DNA of 64,000 nt from positions 144,758,948 through 144,822,947 of the forward strand of contig NC_134082.1 of the NCBI RefSeq assembly GCF_000715075.1. The letters run 5' to 3'. Of this stretch, positions 22,606 through 33,894 are shown one piece after another (the first letter of the stretch is position 1; each line of letters begins with the position of its first letter). The stretch comes from Nicotiana tabacum (Eukaryota; Streptophyta; Magnoliopsida; Solanales; Solanaceae). Position numbers and translations under genes: made by a program. The notes beneath the pieces are model-generated. The model saw nothing but the letters and a program-made list of their open reading frames with translations. It did no database searches and was not told the origin of the DNA.

Positions 22606-25139
22606 GCTTCGTATGGTGATTTTGGACTTAGCCGCATGTTTGGATTTGAATTTGGAAGTCTGTAGGATAATTTGGCGCATGTTGGCAAAAGTTGGAAAAT
22701 AGAAGATTTTTGGAAAGTTTGACCGAGGGTTGACTTTTTGATATCTGGGTCGAAATCCAGTTCTGAAAGTTTTCATAGCTTCGTTATGTCATTTATGACT
22801 TGTGTGCAAAATTTGAAGTCAATCGGGCTTGATTTGATAGGTTTTTTTCATCGAATATAGAAGTTGGACGGTCTTAGTTTCATTAGGCTTGAATTGGGGT
22901 GTGATTCATGGTTTTAGCATTATTTGATGTGATTTGAGGTTTCGACTAAGTTCGTATGATATTTTAGGACTTGTTGGTGTATTTTGTTGAGGTCCCGAGG
23001 GCCTCGGCCTCGGGTGGATTTCAAAAGGTTAACGGATCAATTCAGACTTGAATTTACCTGCTGAAATTTTCTGGGCAGCTTCTGCATTTTTCGCACGTGT
23101 GAACAGTGACCGCACATGCGAGAACAATATCTGTATATAGTATTAATGAATAGTATCTGTGAACAGTATCCGTGAACAGTAAACACGAAAATTCTGGATA
23201 GAATGTTAAGTTCCGCATTTTCCATTTTTACCAAATTGGAGATCGGGGAGAGGTGATATTCGGGAGATTTTCAGAAAAAACAATGGGATAGGTGTTCTTA
23301 ACTTAATTTTGGTTAGATTACCCGAATCTACTACTAGTTTTGGCATTAAATCTGTGAATTTAGTTGGAAGAGTTTAAAAATAAGATTTGATGATTTGGAG
23401 GCCGAATTGTTATCAGATTTTGGTAAAATTTGTAGGTTGGACTCGTGGTTGGATGGGGGTTCATATTCCGTGATTTTTATCGGATTCCGAGACGTGGGCC
23501 CCACGAGCGAATTTTTGGTGTAATTTTGGATTTTTAATGGAAAATGTAGAATTCCAAGTGAAATTAATTCCTATATTTTTATTGACTAAATCGAATTATT
23601 GTGGCTAGATTCGAGGTATTCGGAGGTCGATTTGAGCGGCAAAGGCATTGCGGAATACGGAGTAGGATTTTGCTCGGATTGAGGTAAGTAACGGTTATAA
23701 ATCTGATCCTGAGGGTATTAAATCCCGGACATTGTGTTGTATGACTATTTTAGAGGTGACACACATGCTAGGTGACGGGCGTGTGGGCGTGCACCGTAGG
23801 GATTGTGACTTGGTTTGTCCCGCGAGACTATGGAATTAATTGGCTTACTGTTTAATACATGTTCCCTCTGTTTTCATAGAAATTGATTGTACTTTATTTT
23901 AGAAATCATGTTTAGGCCTTATGTGATCATTGTTGAGACCTGCGAGGTCGTGTACTTACTGAATTAGTTGTTAATTGTTGTTTTTGTACTCAGTCATAGC
24001 TTTTCTTGCTTATTATGCCTCCGTATCTTGTTGTTCATTGTTGATACATGACATTACCTCTGTTTGGGTTGTTTATATGATTTTTGAGAGCCCGAGAGAC
24101 TGGAGAGATTGATGACTCAGTGAGTCCGAGGGCCTGATCTGTGAGGATATTTATGGGATCGGGTTGTACGCCGCAGCATGTTCTTAGTGATTTATAACTG
24201 AGTGAGGCCGAGGGCCTGATCTGTGAGGATATTGATGGGATCGGGCTGCGCGCCGCAACATGTTGTTACTGATTTATGATTGAGTGAGGCCGAGGGCCTG
24301 AGTGATTTATGCCACGAGGTGGCTTGTTAGAGCGCTTGGGCTGAAGGAGCCCCTCTAGAGTCTGTACACACCCCCAGTGAGCGCAGGTACCTACTGAGTG
24401 TGAGTGCAAGTGCCGAGTGCTGAGCGATTGGGAGGAATGAGTGATTGTGAGGTTGGAGTGAATGGGAGGAAAGAGTGACTGTTATTCTGAGAAAATACAT
24501 TTACTTCATTATTGTTGCATTGCAGATATCATATCACTGTTTTGAAAATTATTGGAAGATATTATTTACTACTCAGTCAAACTTGATATCTGGTTTATTA
24601 AGTATGTACTGATGTGACTTAAACTATTAAATTGAAAGTATGACTACTCTTATTTGAAAGTTATTGAGATAACTGTATTTGCATAGCTCGTCACTACTTC
24701 TCAGTTCCTTATTTATTTCTGTTACTTACTGAGTTAGTGTACTCATGTTAACCCATGTACCTCGTGCACAGATCTAGACACTTCTGGTCACGGTGGTTGC
24801 TGATTGAGGAGTCAGACTCAGGAGACTATTGAGGTAGCTGCATGGCGTTCATTGACCTTGACTCTCCTTTCCTTTCATGTTGTACTGTTCTATATTTCCA
24901 GATAGTATTTTATCAGTCGGATGTTGTTATCATTTAGATGCTCATGCACCCAGTGACATCGGGTTTTGGGGATAGATTGTTTAGTACGTTTGGAGTTATA
25001 TTCTATTCTAAAAAGTTTTATTTAATATTATCTGCTTCCGCCTTTATTTAAAAGTTCTACTATGTTGAGATGTTGAGTTGAGGCTTGCCTTGTACCACGA
25101 TAGGCGCTATCACGACATGTCAGATTTTGGGTTGTGACA
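22606..25139 (+). repeat. 3' LTR of element D, 5'-truncated
   Basis: Non-coding. It has the features of the other LTRs: U3 block shared in inverted orientation with F and G (22720-22850), a TATATAG box near 23133, a weakened first donor near 23287, GAGGTAAGT at 23681-23689, and a roughly 85-bp tandem duplication at 24115-24320 containing GGATCGGGTTGTACGCCGCA. It ends TTGTGACA at 25139. Confidence 0.8.
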
Positions 25140-25186
25140 TATATATATATATATATATATATATAGATACATACATACATACATAC
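25140..25186. repeat. (TA)13 and (ATAC)5 microsatellites
   Basis: 25140-25165 is pure TA repeat touching the D LTR end; 25167-25186 is ATAC repeat touching pararetrovirus sequence. EPRV insertions in several plants are reported next to TA-rich repeats. Confidence 0.9.
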
Positions 25187-25535
25187 TTGTGGTAGTATAG
25201 AACACTTAGCAAATATGTGCCCAAAAAGGATTAATAATAAGACAAGAAATTCACAGTTAATAGAAGATTTCCAAGAAACTTTAATAAATGTAGGAGAATA
25301 TATGTCAGATAATGAAAGTATATATTCTATAATAAGTGTAGATATAGAAGATAAAGCTCAAATAGATACTTCAGAATCAGAAGAAGAATTAATCAATAGC
25401 ACTGGAAATGTACCTAGAAGAAGAGTATATAGAGTAGATCAAGAGACAGAAATAGAAAATGTAAAACCATCAGGAAAAAGAATGCTTATAGAAGAACCTA
25501 TAAGATTACAGGAAGGAGGAAGTAAGGGTAAAATA
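25187..25535 (+). pseudogene. EPRV fragment I: coat-protein pieces, rearranged
   Basis: Endogenous caulimovirid sequence (TVCV/solendovirus-like) in plus orientation. The first part (to about 25396) equals the knuckle-and-acidic C-terminal region of the coat protein seen on minus near 35650-35860. The second (25397-25535) equals the coat-protein N-terminal segment near 36660-36800. In the virus order these lie far apart, so a deletion or recombination joined them. Defective fragment. Confidence 0.8.
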
Positions 25536-26179
25536 CTAACCATGAAAGTTGCTGACCTATGTTTAGAAGTAGATCTCCTTATTACACCTAAATTCATAAG
25601 TTCTTTAATTTGAATTTTGAAGTCTTCTAAATCTTGATTTGTGGCTTCTATTGAAGCTGTTTTAATTATATATTATGTTCAAAAACTAAATTATATATTG
25701 ATATAGTATCAATAAAATTTAACCATCTTCTTCTACTACTATTCTTTGCGTTTATCTTTTGGTGAAACTTAACTATGGCTTCGTAATCAGGTTCTAATTG
25801 TTACTTCTTGTTTATTCAATATATATAATTTAAAACTATTTAATCCGTAAATTAAAGCTAATATTTCTGCATCTATACTACTCATATTTCCTTTTTCTCT
25901 ATATTTACCACTTTGATAGGCACATATTTTTTCTGTATTCTTATCACTATATTTATTTGGTTTCGATGTGTTTTAGATGTTTTTATAAAGATTATAATCT
26001 TCTTCTTAAATAATGACTGCTGATATGATAATATTAAAAATATCAGATATAGTTGTTTTCTATATATATCTGAACAAATACTATTATTGTGTTGTAAGTA
26101 TATAAAATGTACGGCAAAGTGACAGCCATAAACGGATTACCCATAATATATACAAACATTATATAGATAAATCACATAT
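25536..26179 (-). pseudogene. EPRV fragment II: RT start plus extra RNase H copy
   Basis: 25536-25668 matches the minus-strand RT start region at 34285-34420. 25671-25965 is a second copy of the RNase H segment at 26445-26735, in the same (minus) orientation. 25966-26179 is AT-rich; I cannot place it, though it may be viral. Stops are frequent. Confidence 0.75.
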
Positions 26180-26343
26180 TAGCTTTTATGGATATTGGCA
26201 AGTAAAAATGCATGAAGAAAGCATTGAATGGACAACATTTACTTGTCCAGAGGGACATTTTGAATGGCTGGTAATGCCGCTTGGACTAAAAATAGCTCCA
26301 CCAATTTTTTAACGAAAAATGGATAGTATATTTGGAGAAGAGA
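26180..26343 (+). pseudogene. EPRV fragment III: inverted RT piece
   Basis: Plus-strand reading contains YWQVKMHEESIEWT and GHFEWLVMP, the RT palm region present on minus at 33990-34140. It is inverted relative to its neighbours and joined directly to fragment IV at about 26344, so the cluster contains a head-to-head junction. Confidence 0.8.
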
Positions 26344-27154
26344 AGAAATACAGGATACAAATCCAAGAGAAAACACTCTGAACAAAAACCTATCCAAACA
26401 CCTACTTAACTGGTCTGCTAGATTATTATCTTTTCCTTTAATATGTTCAAAAACCAAATTATACATTGATATAATATCAATAAAATTTAACCATCTTCTT
26501 CTACTACTATTCTTTGCGTTTATCTTTTGGTGAAACTTAACTATAGCTTCGCAATCAGTTCTAATTATTACTTCTTGTTTATTCAATATATATACTTTAA
26601 AACTATTTAATCCGTAAATTACAGCTAATATTCCTGCATCTATACTACTCATTTTTCCTTTTTCTCTATATTTATCACTTTGATAGACACATATTTTTTT
26701 GTATTCTTATCACTATATTTATTTGGTTTCGCTTTTACACCATCCTTCAAAACTACCGTCTTTTCTATAATCAAGTAGTCTGTTTCTAATGGCATATTTA
26801 AATCAGGAATATTTTTTATTTTTTCTTTAACTTTTGTACTAATTTAATGTCTTCTGTATTGAAATGTTTTTGTCCTGTAGAACCTGTCTTAGCATATAAT
26901 GGTCCTGCTATTTTTCTTAAGTCTTTTATAAAATTTCTTGCATAATTTATTATTCCTAAAAAATTTGTAGTTCTTTAGTATTATCTAATTTATCTGGAAT
27001 TTCTAGAGATTTTTTGGCTATATGGGGTTGTAATTTAATTTTTCCATCCCCTAAAATTACTCATAGAAAATTTATATAATTTTTACATGGTTCCATTTTC
27101 TTTTTACTAATTATTATTTCATTGTCTACAAATAACCTAAATACTGTCTGTAGA
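26344..27154 (-). pseudogene. EPRV fragment IV: RT C-terminus and RNase H
   Basis: Continuation of the RT gene interrupted at 33895 by LTR E. The RNase H part (26239-26652 on minus) has MSSIDAGILAVIYGL, IIRTDCEAIVKFHQK and FEHIKGKDNNLADQLSR. Upstream (26700-27149) is RT thumb sequence with several stops. The last five bases, GTAGA, are the target duplication of E. Confidence 0.8.
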
Positions 27155-27899
27155 TGTGACGACCCAAAGGGTCATCGCTTGCTTTCAGTTGATTTCTCTG
27201 TGTTTGAGACCTTGAAAACCTCATTAGAGTCACCTCGATTTGCGTGTGCAGTCCGGGCGCGTAGCCGGAAAGCCTAAATATGAAACGCTATGAAAAATGC
27301 TAAGTTTTGATGCTAAAAAAATGCTAAGTTTTGATGCTAAAATGAATAAATTTGATTTCGGTCAATATTTTGAGTAAACGGACACGGATCCGTGATTTAA
27401 CGATCCCGGAGGGTCCGTAGGAAAATATGTGACTTGGGCGTATGCCCGGAATCGAATGAGGTCCCAAGTCCGAGAAATAAATTTTTAAGTGAAATTATTT
27501 TAGAAATTGTTTAAGGAAGTTTGAAATGAAAACTGATTAGAGAGCAATGGTATCGGGCCCTATTTTGGTTCCGGCATCCGGTACAGGTCTTATATATGGT
27601 TTAACTCATTTCTGTAAAGTTTGGTTGAAAACGGACGTCGTTTGACGTGATTCGGACCTAAATTGCTAAATTGGATACTTGATGAAGTTTGAGAAAATGT
27701 TCTTGATTTTGAGGTTTGATCCATTGTTATTGAGGTTATTTTAGCGATTTGATCGCACGGATAAGTTTGTATGATGTTGTTGAGTTAGTACATATGTTTG
27801 GTTAGGAGCCCCGAGGGCTCGGGTGAGTTTCGGGTAAGTTCCGGGATGCTTTAGGCTTAGAAAGTCAGATGTTGCAGGTTCAGGAAGTTGCAGGCCTCT

Positions 27900-28100
27900 G
27901 AACCCTCTAATGCGGTCCGTGAGAAATCGCGTGTGACCGCGGAGGGGCTAACGCGGCCGCGGTCGCCTTTGTGCAGGGCGAGGTGGAAGTTGTGCGGCCG
28001 CAGTCGCCTTTGTGTGGTCCGCACATGGTATTGAATTGCAGGTCTTCAGGGAGGCCTGTGCGGCCGCGGTCCATTTGATGCGGTCCGCACAGGGGGTCTG
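27900..28100 (+). promoter_or_regulatory. CpG-rich palindromic cluster upstream of the E TATA box
   Basis: Repeated GCGGTCCGCAC and GCGGCCGC(GGTC) motifs, many of them self-complementary, end a few bases before the TATA box. The placement is the same as in A, G and H. Confidence 0.6.
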
Positions 28101-28107
28101 AGAGGAG

Positions 28108-28115
28108 TATAAATA
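28108..28115 (+). promoter_or_regulatory. TATA box of solo LTR E
   Basis: TATAAATA, about 96 bases before the donor-like GTAAGT at 28204. A solo LTR with an intact box could still start transcription towards the right, antisense to the pararetrovirus remnant at 33895 onward. Confidence 0.65.
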
Positions 28116-28203
28116 AACGGGAATTTCAGTTATTGTTTACTTTTCAAAACCCCAAAAACATAAGAGGCGATTTTTCAAACAACCTTTCTTCTCTAAAACG
28201 TTG

Positions 28204-28209
28204 GTAAGT
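28204..28209 (+). promoter_or_regulatory. Donor-like site 1 in LTR E
   Basis: GGTAAGTGATTTCTAACTC context; matched by position and wording in A (8390-8395, minus) and F (31530-31535, minus). Confidence 0.5.
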
Positions 28210-28619
28210 GATTTCTAACTCACTTTCTTCACTCTTTAACATCTTTTAACATGATTTCAACTTCAAGTCAATGATTTTCATGAGGGAAATTGGGTGTTTT
28301 GGGTAGAACCTAGGTTTTTCAAAAATTGGGATTTGGACCTCGATTTGAGGTTCGATTTCAAAACAAATTACATATTTGAGCTCGTGGGGGAATGGGTAAT
28401 CGGGTTCTGGTCCGAACCTCGGGTTTTGACCATGTGGGTCTGGGGGCGATTTTGACTTTTTGGGTAAAACTTTGGAAAACTCATTTTCATGCATTGGGGT
28501 TGATTCATTTAGCATTTATTGATGTAATTAAGTAACTTGTGGCTAGATACAAGCGAATTGGCGGAGGAATCGAGGGGTAAAGCTATAATTGAAGCTTGAG
28601 TTGTGTTCATGGCATCGAG

Positions 28620-28625
28620 GTAAGT
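28620..28625 (+). promoter_or_regulatory. Donor-like site 2 in LTR E
   Basis: CGAGGTAAGTG, 416 bases after site 1; matched in A (7977-7982, minus) and D (23684-23689, plus). Confidence 0.5.
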
Positions 28626-29174
28626 GTTTGGTCTAACCTTAGCTTGAGGGATTAGGAGTTGTGTCCTATTTGCTATTTGTTTCTTGTCGAGTACGACGTA
28701 TAGGCATGGTGACGAGTATCTATACGTTGATGTCAAGCATGACCATGAGTCTTATCTTGTGATTTTCATGATCTCGTTGTATTATTCATGCCTTGGAGAC
28801 GATACCTATTTGTTGTGTAAACTTGTGGAAAGAGTTGTGACCTATGAACATTGAGGAGCATTGGCTCCAATTGTATAATGAATTGTGAAAGTATAAGTGA
28901 TAACCGAAAACTCTAGAGCATTGGCTCGAGTTGTGAATTGAATTGTGAAGTAAAAGGGAGAAAGAGAAAAGACCATTATGTTACCCCTTGCCGGGCTATT
29001 GTTGAGTTGAGGTTCCTTGCATTGTGTTCTTAATTGATATTACGGACGTTTAGGATGATGATTCTTCATGTCAGGTGTTGTAACAAATTTGGTTATAGCT
29101 AGGTAGATAGGTGTTGTAACAAGTTTAGTTATAGCTGAGGTAGTTAGATGTTGAAACTAGTTGAGTTATAGTTT

Positions 29175-29545
29175 AGTTATGGTTGTTTCTCCCTTGCCGG
29201 GACGTATATGCTTGTACTGTTGAGTTCCCTTGCCGGGACAGTGTAGCCTATTGTTGGTCCCTTGCCGGGACGGTTAATTATAATTATTGTTGACTGTATG
29301 GATCAGGTTGCACGCAGCAACATACATTATACATATATTTATGGATCGGGTTGCACGCTGCAACAGATATTATGTTTGATCGGGTTGCACGACGCAACAG
29401 ATATTATATTGGATCGGGTTGTACGCCGCAACAGTTATATATGTGGATCGGGTTGCACGCCGCAACAGATATTATATTGGATCAGGTTGCATGTCGCAAC
29501 AATGTTAAATGATAAGGGACCGGGTTGCGCGCCGCAACAGTATTG
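29175..29545 (+). repeat. Hairpin-unit tandem arrays in LTR E
   Basis: Three to four copies of CCCTTGCCGGGAC, then seven copies of GGATCGGGTTGCACGCCGCA-type units spaced about 35-45 bp. GTTGC and GCAAC arms flank a CpG-rich centre, so each unit is an imperfect inverted repeat. Confidence 0.85.
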
Positions 29546-29584
29546 TTATTGTATTGATTGTAGACATCGAGTGTTTCTCCATAT

Positions 29585-32500
29585 TGTCAGGACCCCAAAT
29601 CGGACCTGGTTGTGATGGCGCCTCTCGTGAAGATAAGGCCAGCCAACACAATTACCAAATTCATTTTCAACAATTTTAATAAGTCCGTTTAAGTCATTTA
29701 TAAGAAATAAATCCCAAAGAAAAGGTGAATAATACAATTTGCGAAATAGACTTAGCCCGACATCGGGGTGTCACAAGTCACGAGCATCTACTAAGGTCTA
29801 AATACAACTGAAAACCTGAAATGTACGAAATATAGTCTAATGAAATCAAGAGGGAGTAAAGCGGTGTTGTGAACGTCGGGCAACCACCTTTCTAAACTCT
29901 GATGACTCTGCCTCTGAGCAACCAATACCCGCTACCGGGTTCAGAAATACCTGAATCTGCACACAAGGTGCAAGGAGTAATGTGAGTACTCCGACTCAGT
30001 GAGTAATAATAATAAATGAAAGCTGAGCAGTAAGAAAAAACGTAAACCACATCATAATGCTGCAGCAAATGCAGTACATTTCCAAAACAGTACAGAAATC
30101 ATTTACTTCGTAAATCAAGCTCAGTTTCAGTAAAACCTTATAAAACAGCTTTCAATAGTTTCAAACGAGTGATAAAATAATGAGCAAAATGACAGAAATG
30201 TAAATAACCTCTCGGGCAGAAACATGTACCATAAATCGCCCATCGGGCATAATATCAATAGAACCAGCCCATTGGGCTACCTCACGATCACTCGCAATCA
30301 TCCCCTCGGGCATAACATAAATCAAGAACTGCCCCTCGGGCAAACATGGATCAAGAATAGCCCCTCGGGCAATAACATGAAGCAACAACAGCCCCTCGGG
30401 CAATATCACATATCACACTGGGTACTCGCGCTCACTGGGGGTGTACAGACTCCTGGAGGGGCCCCTTACGGTCCAAGCGCAATATCAAGCCACCTCGTGA
30501 CATCATCACTAGGCCCTCGACCTCATATCAATCAAGCCACCTCGTGGCGTACATATCTCAGGCCCTCAGTCTCATAATCATAATCGGTGTTTCAATCTCA
30601 GGCCCTCGGCCTCATAATCATAATCACTGTTTCAATACCAGGCCCTCGGTCTCATAATCAAAATCAGTGTTTCCTCACAACATAGGCCCTCGGCCTTACT
30701 CAGTCAGAATCACATAAGCCACTTGGGCAATAGTAAAACATGATGCTCAGCCCAAAATATCATTTAAATACTCATTTAAGTATTAAATAAGAGTAAACAT
30801 GGCTGAGTTTAGAAAATGGTGTAATATAGCATAACTGAGTACAAATATAAATTAAATAAAGACAGTGAGGAAATACTAGTAAAAATCCCCGAAGGGTTCA
30901 AATTGTTGGCACAAGGCCCAAATATGGCATTCAGCCCAAATCATGATGATAGCAAATAGATTTCTGTCAAATACTCGGTAAAATAGTCATTCGGGATGGA
31001 CTAAGTCACAATCTCCAATAGTGCACGATCCCACGCTCATCATCAAGCGTGTCCGTCACCTCAATATAGTACAACGATATAAAATCCGGGGTTTCATACC
31101 CTTAGGACAATATTTACACTCATTACTCACCTCAAACTAGCCCGAAAAGCTACTACTTTGCAACACGTTTGCCTCTCGACCCAACTTCTGAGTGCTCCAA
31201 ATCTACCAAGTTCAAATTTTTATCATCAAATTATGCTAAATGAATATATTCCAATTGAAAAATATTGATTTTAAACACAAAACCCAAAATTAGTCAAAAC
31301 CCGATCCGTGGGCCTGCATCCCGGAACTGGACAAACTTTATACCAAAATGTTCTTCATCATCTCACGAGTCTGTACATATAAAGAACTCGAAAATCGGAG
31401 TTCGCTTGACCCCTCAAACCATCCCTAGAAGGTCTCTTAATCTCAAGCCCTAACTCCACCTTTTTCTATTGATTTTCATGTCTAAATCCATGTAAGATCA
31501 CATATTTATCTTAAAAATAGGAAGAAATCACTTACCTAGTGTTGCTTAGTGAAATTCCCTCCTTGAGCTCTCCAAAATCGTCCAAGCCAAATGAAAGGAA
31601 TGAAAGAAATGGGTTAAAACTCGTGTTTAAAACAATCTGCCCAGACTTCATCGAATTGTACCTTGCGCAGTGCAGGTTGTACATCCTCTTACCATTTTCC
31701 CCTACTATACACCTTCTTTTAAAATGCTCATAACTCATTGTGGAAATATCCAAATGATAAACGGTTTGAAGATTTAGAAACTATACTTAATGATATTTCA
31801 TTTGATAGGTTGTACAACATATAACGCCATATATATTACGAGATATGAGCTTCTAAAGTGCATCAGAAAATTCTGTCGAAACTGCTCCACCAGCCATCTT
31901 CGATCCATCATAACTTTCTGATTGAATATCCAAATCATGAATGGTTTAACTTTCTGGAAACTAGAATACAAGGCCTACAACTTTCATGTTTTGCAATTTT
32001 TATGATTCCTTATAGATTGCAAGATATGTGGACTCCTCGCACCAGAAATTTTCTGGTGCACAACTGAAGCTCAAAAAAAATCTGCAACTTTTCCAAAGAT
32101 GAAATAGTCCGTTTAACCACCCGAAACTAACCCGAGGCTACTGGGACCTCAACCAAACATGCCAGCATATCCCATAACATCATTAAAACTTATTCCAACC
32201 TTCGAAATGCTCAAAACAACATCACAACACCAAATTCGCATCGGATTCAAGCCTAAGAATTTCAAAATATTCTAAATTACTCTTTTGATCAAAAACCCAA
32301 CCAAACCACGTCCGAATGACATGAAATTTTGATTACACATCCCAAATAACACAACGGAACTACTGCAACTCCCGAAATTCCATTCTGACCCCTATATCAA
32401 AATCTCACCTATCAACCGGAAAACGCCAAAAATATCAACTTCGCCAATTCAAGCCTAAATCTACTACGAACCTCCAAAACTCTTTTCGATCATGCTCCTA

Positions 32501-33220
32501 AGTCATAAATCACCTCCCGAAGCTAACCGAATCATCAGAACTCACATCCGAGCCCTCTAACACATAAGTCAACCGGAGTCCAACTTAAGCTTCCTTAAAA
32601 GAGACTAAGTGTCTCAAACCTTAGCAAAATCATTCCGAAATGACTTCAAATTTTGCACACAAGTCACATTCGGTATTACGGACCTACTCCAACTTCCAGA
32701 ATCGGATATTAAAAAGTCAACTCTCGGTCAAACTTCTCAAAAACCTTCAAATTTCTAATTTTAGCCAAATGACTCCAAAATAACCCACGGACCTCCGAAT
32801 TCACTTCCCTTCGCACTCCCAATACCAGAATCACCATACGGAGCTATTCCCAGACTCGGAATCCCAAACGGACATCGATACCACTGATATACACTTCAAC
32901 CCAAACTTATGAATTTTTTTCAAAAATGCCAACTTCCACAATAGGTGCCGAAACGTTCCCGAGTCATCCAAAACCCGATCTGGACATATGCGCAAGTCCG
33001 AAATCATCATACGAACCTGCTGGAACCTTCGAATCCCGATTCCGAGGTCGTTCACTCAAAAATTCAATCTTTGAGAATTCTTTCTCCAAGTCAACTCCGA
33101 ATTTTCCGGAATTCAATTCCAACCACACGTACAAGTCATAATACCTGAAGTGAAGCTGCTCATGGCCTCAAACTGTTGAACGACGTGCTAGAGCTCAAAA
33201 CGACTGGTCAGGTCATTACA
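29585..33220 (-). mobile_element. Solo LTR F (same family as element G), nested in E
   Basis: Starts TGTCAGGACCCC at 29585 and ends TCATTACA at 33220, flanked by CATAT / CATAC (4 of 5 bases). Its right end matches the right ends of both G LTRs for about 110 bp. Transcription orientation is minus, as shown by donor-like sites at 31530-31535 and 31125-31130. No internal coding region is present, so it is a solo LTR of about 3.6 kb. Confidence 0.8.
30215..30700 (-). repeat. Tandem arrays in LTR F
   Basis: 30215-30410: about six units with GCCCCTCGGGCA-type cores (CCC/GGG arms). 30490-30700: about five units with CAGGCCCTCGGCCTCATAATC-like wording, about 45 bp each. Both lie in the predicted leader. 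Confidence 0.85.
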
Positions 33221-33894
33221 CATACTTTATTAAGTTTCTGATAGAATTGATATGTCTCCCCGAAGCATGTTTCCCCCTTCATTTAAAACTGTTATTACCT
33301 GTTTATATTTCTGCTGTATATTATATAATTGCACAGGTTTATCTGGAGTCTGGTCCTAGCCTCGTCATTACCTCACCGGGGTTAGGCCAGACACTTACCA
33401 GCACATGGGATCAGTTGTGCTGATACTACACTCTGCACTCTGTGCAGATACCGGAGCGGCACTAGATTAGCAGCAGTAGCTCTAGAGCTAGCCTTCAGTC
33501 CACCGAGACACCGAGGTAGCCTTGCAGGCGTCCGCAGGCCCGGCGTATCCTCTATCTTAGTATATATTTTGTTATCTCAAGTATTCGAGACAAACATTGT
33601 TATATTTCTTTCAAACGGTTGTATTTAGTATTCTTAGTAGTCCGTGGATGTTGTGACACCAGGTTCTGGGTAGAGGCATGTATTGACTTTCAAAACATTC
33701 TGGTTTTATATTTATTTAAGACTTCCGCTTAAATCTCATATTCCGCTGTTATTTAACTGTTTATTTCCATGTTAATCTAATTGGTAAGAAGATTTAAAAT
33801 AAAGGAGTTAACGATTTCTAAGTTCATGGCTTGCCTAACTTCTACGAGTAGACGCCATCACGACTCCCGAGGGTGGGAAATCCGGGTCGTGACA

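Larger units (their letters stand above)
19627..25139 (+). mobile_element. Element D: Ty3/gypsy chromovirus, truncated both ends
   Basis: Plus-strand element without a 5' LTR and without the start of gag. It reads gag, protease, RT, RNase H and the integrase zinc domain, then jumps at about 22605 into the middle of an LTR that ends GGGTTGTGACA at 25139. The DDE core, C-terminal integrase, polypurine tract and the LTR start are therefore deleted. No target duplication can be defined. Confidence 0.85.
27155..33894 (+). mobile_element. Solo LTR E (Ty3/gypsy), itself interrupted by LTR F
   Basis: Starts TGTGACGACCC and ends GGTCGTGACA, flanked by the perfect duplication GTAGA (27150-27154 and 33895-33899). 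Removing F leaves about 3.1 kb with no pol, primer site or second LTR, so this is a solo LTR left by LTR-LTR recombination. It sits in the pararetrovirus RT gene. Confidence 0.88.

Noticed and set aside
24115..24320. Short repeats with spacers as a CRISPR-like array
   Set aside because: Units are diverged, spacing is irregular and the repeat lies in a plant LTR; there is no cas-like gene.
29262..30577. Repeat-peptide ORFs in LTRs E and F
   Set aside because: They merely translate the hairpin tandem arrays; frames shift between units and no start or domain is conserved.
29585..33220. F and the rest of E as two ends of one full-length element
   Set aside because: Ends differ in family, F has its own near-perfect duplication, and no internal gag-pol or primer site lies between them.
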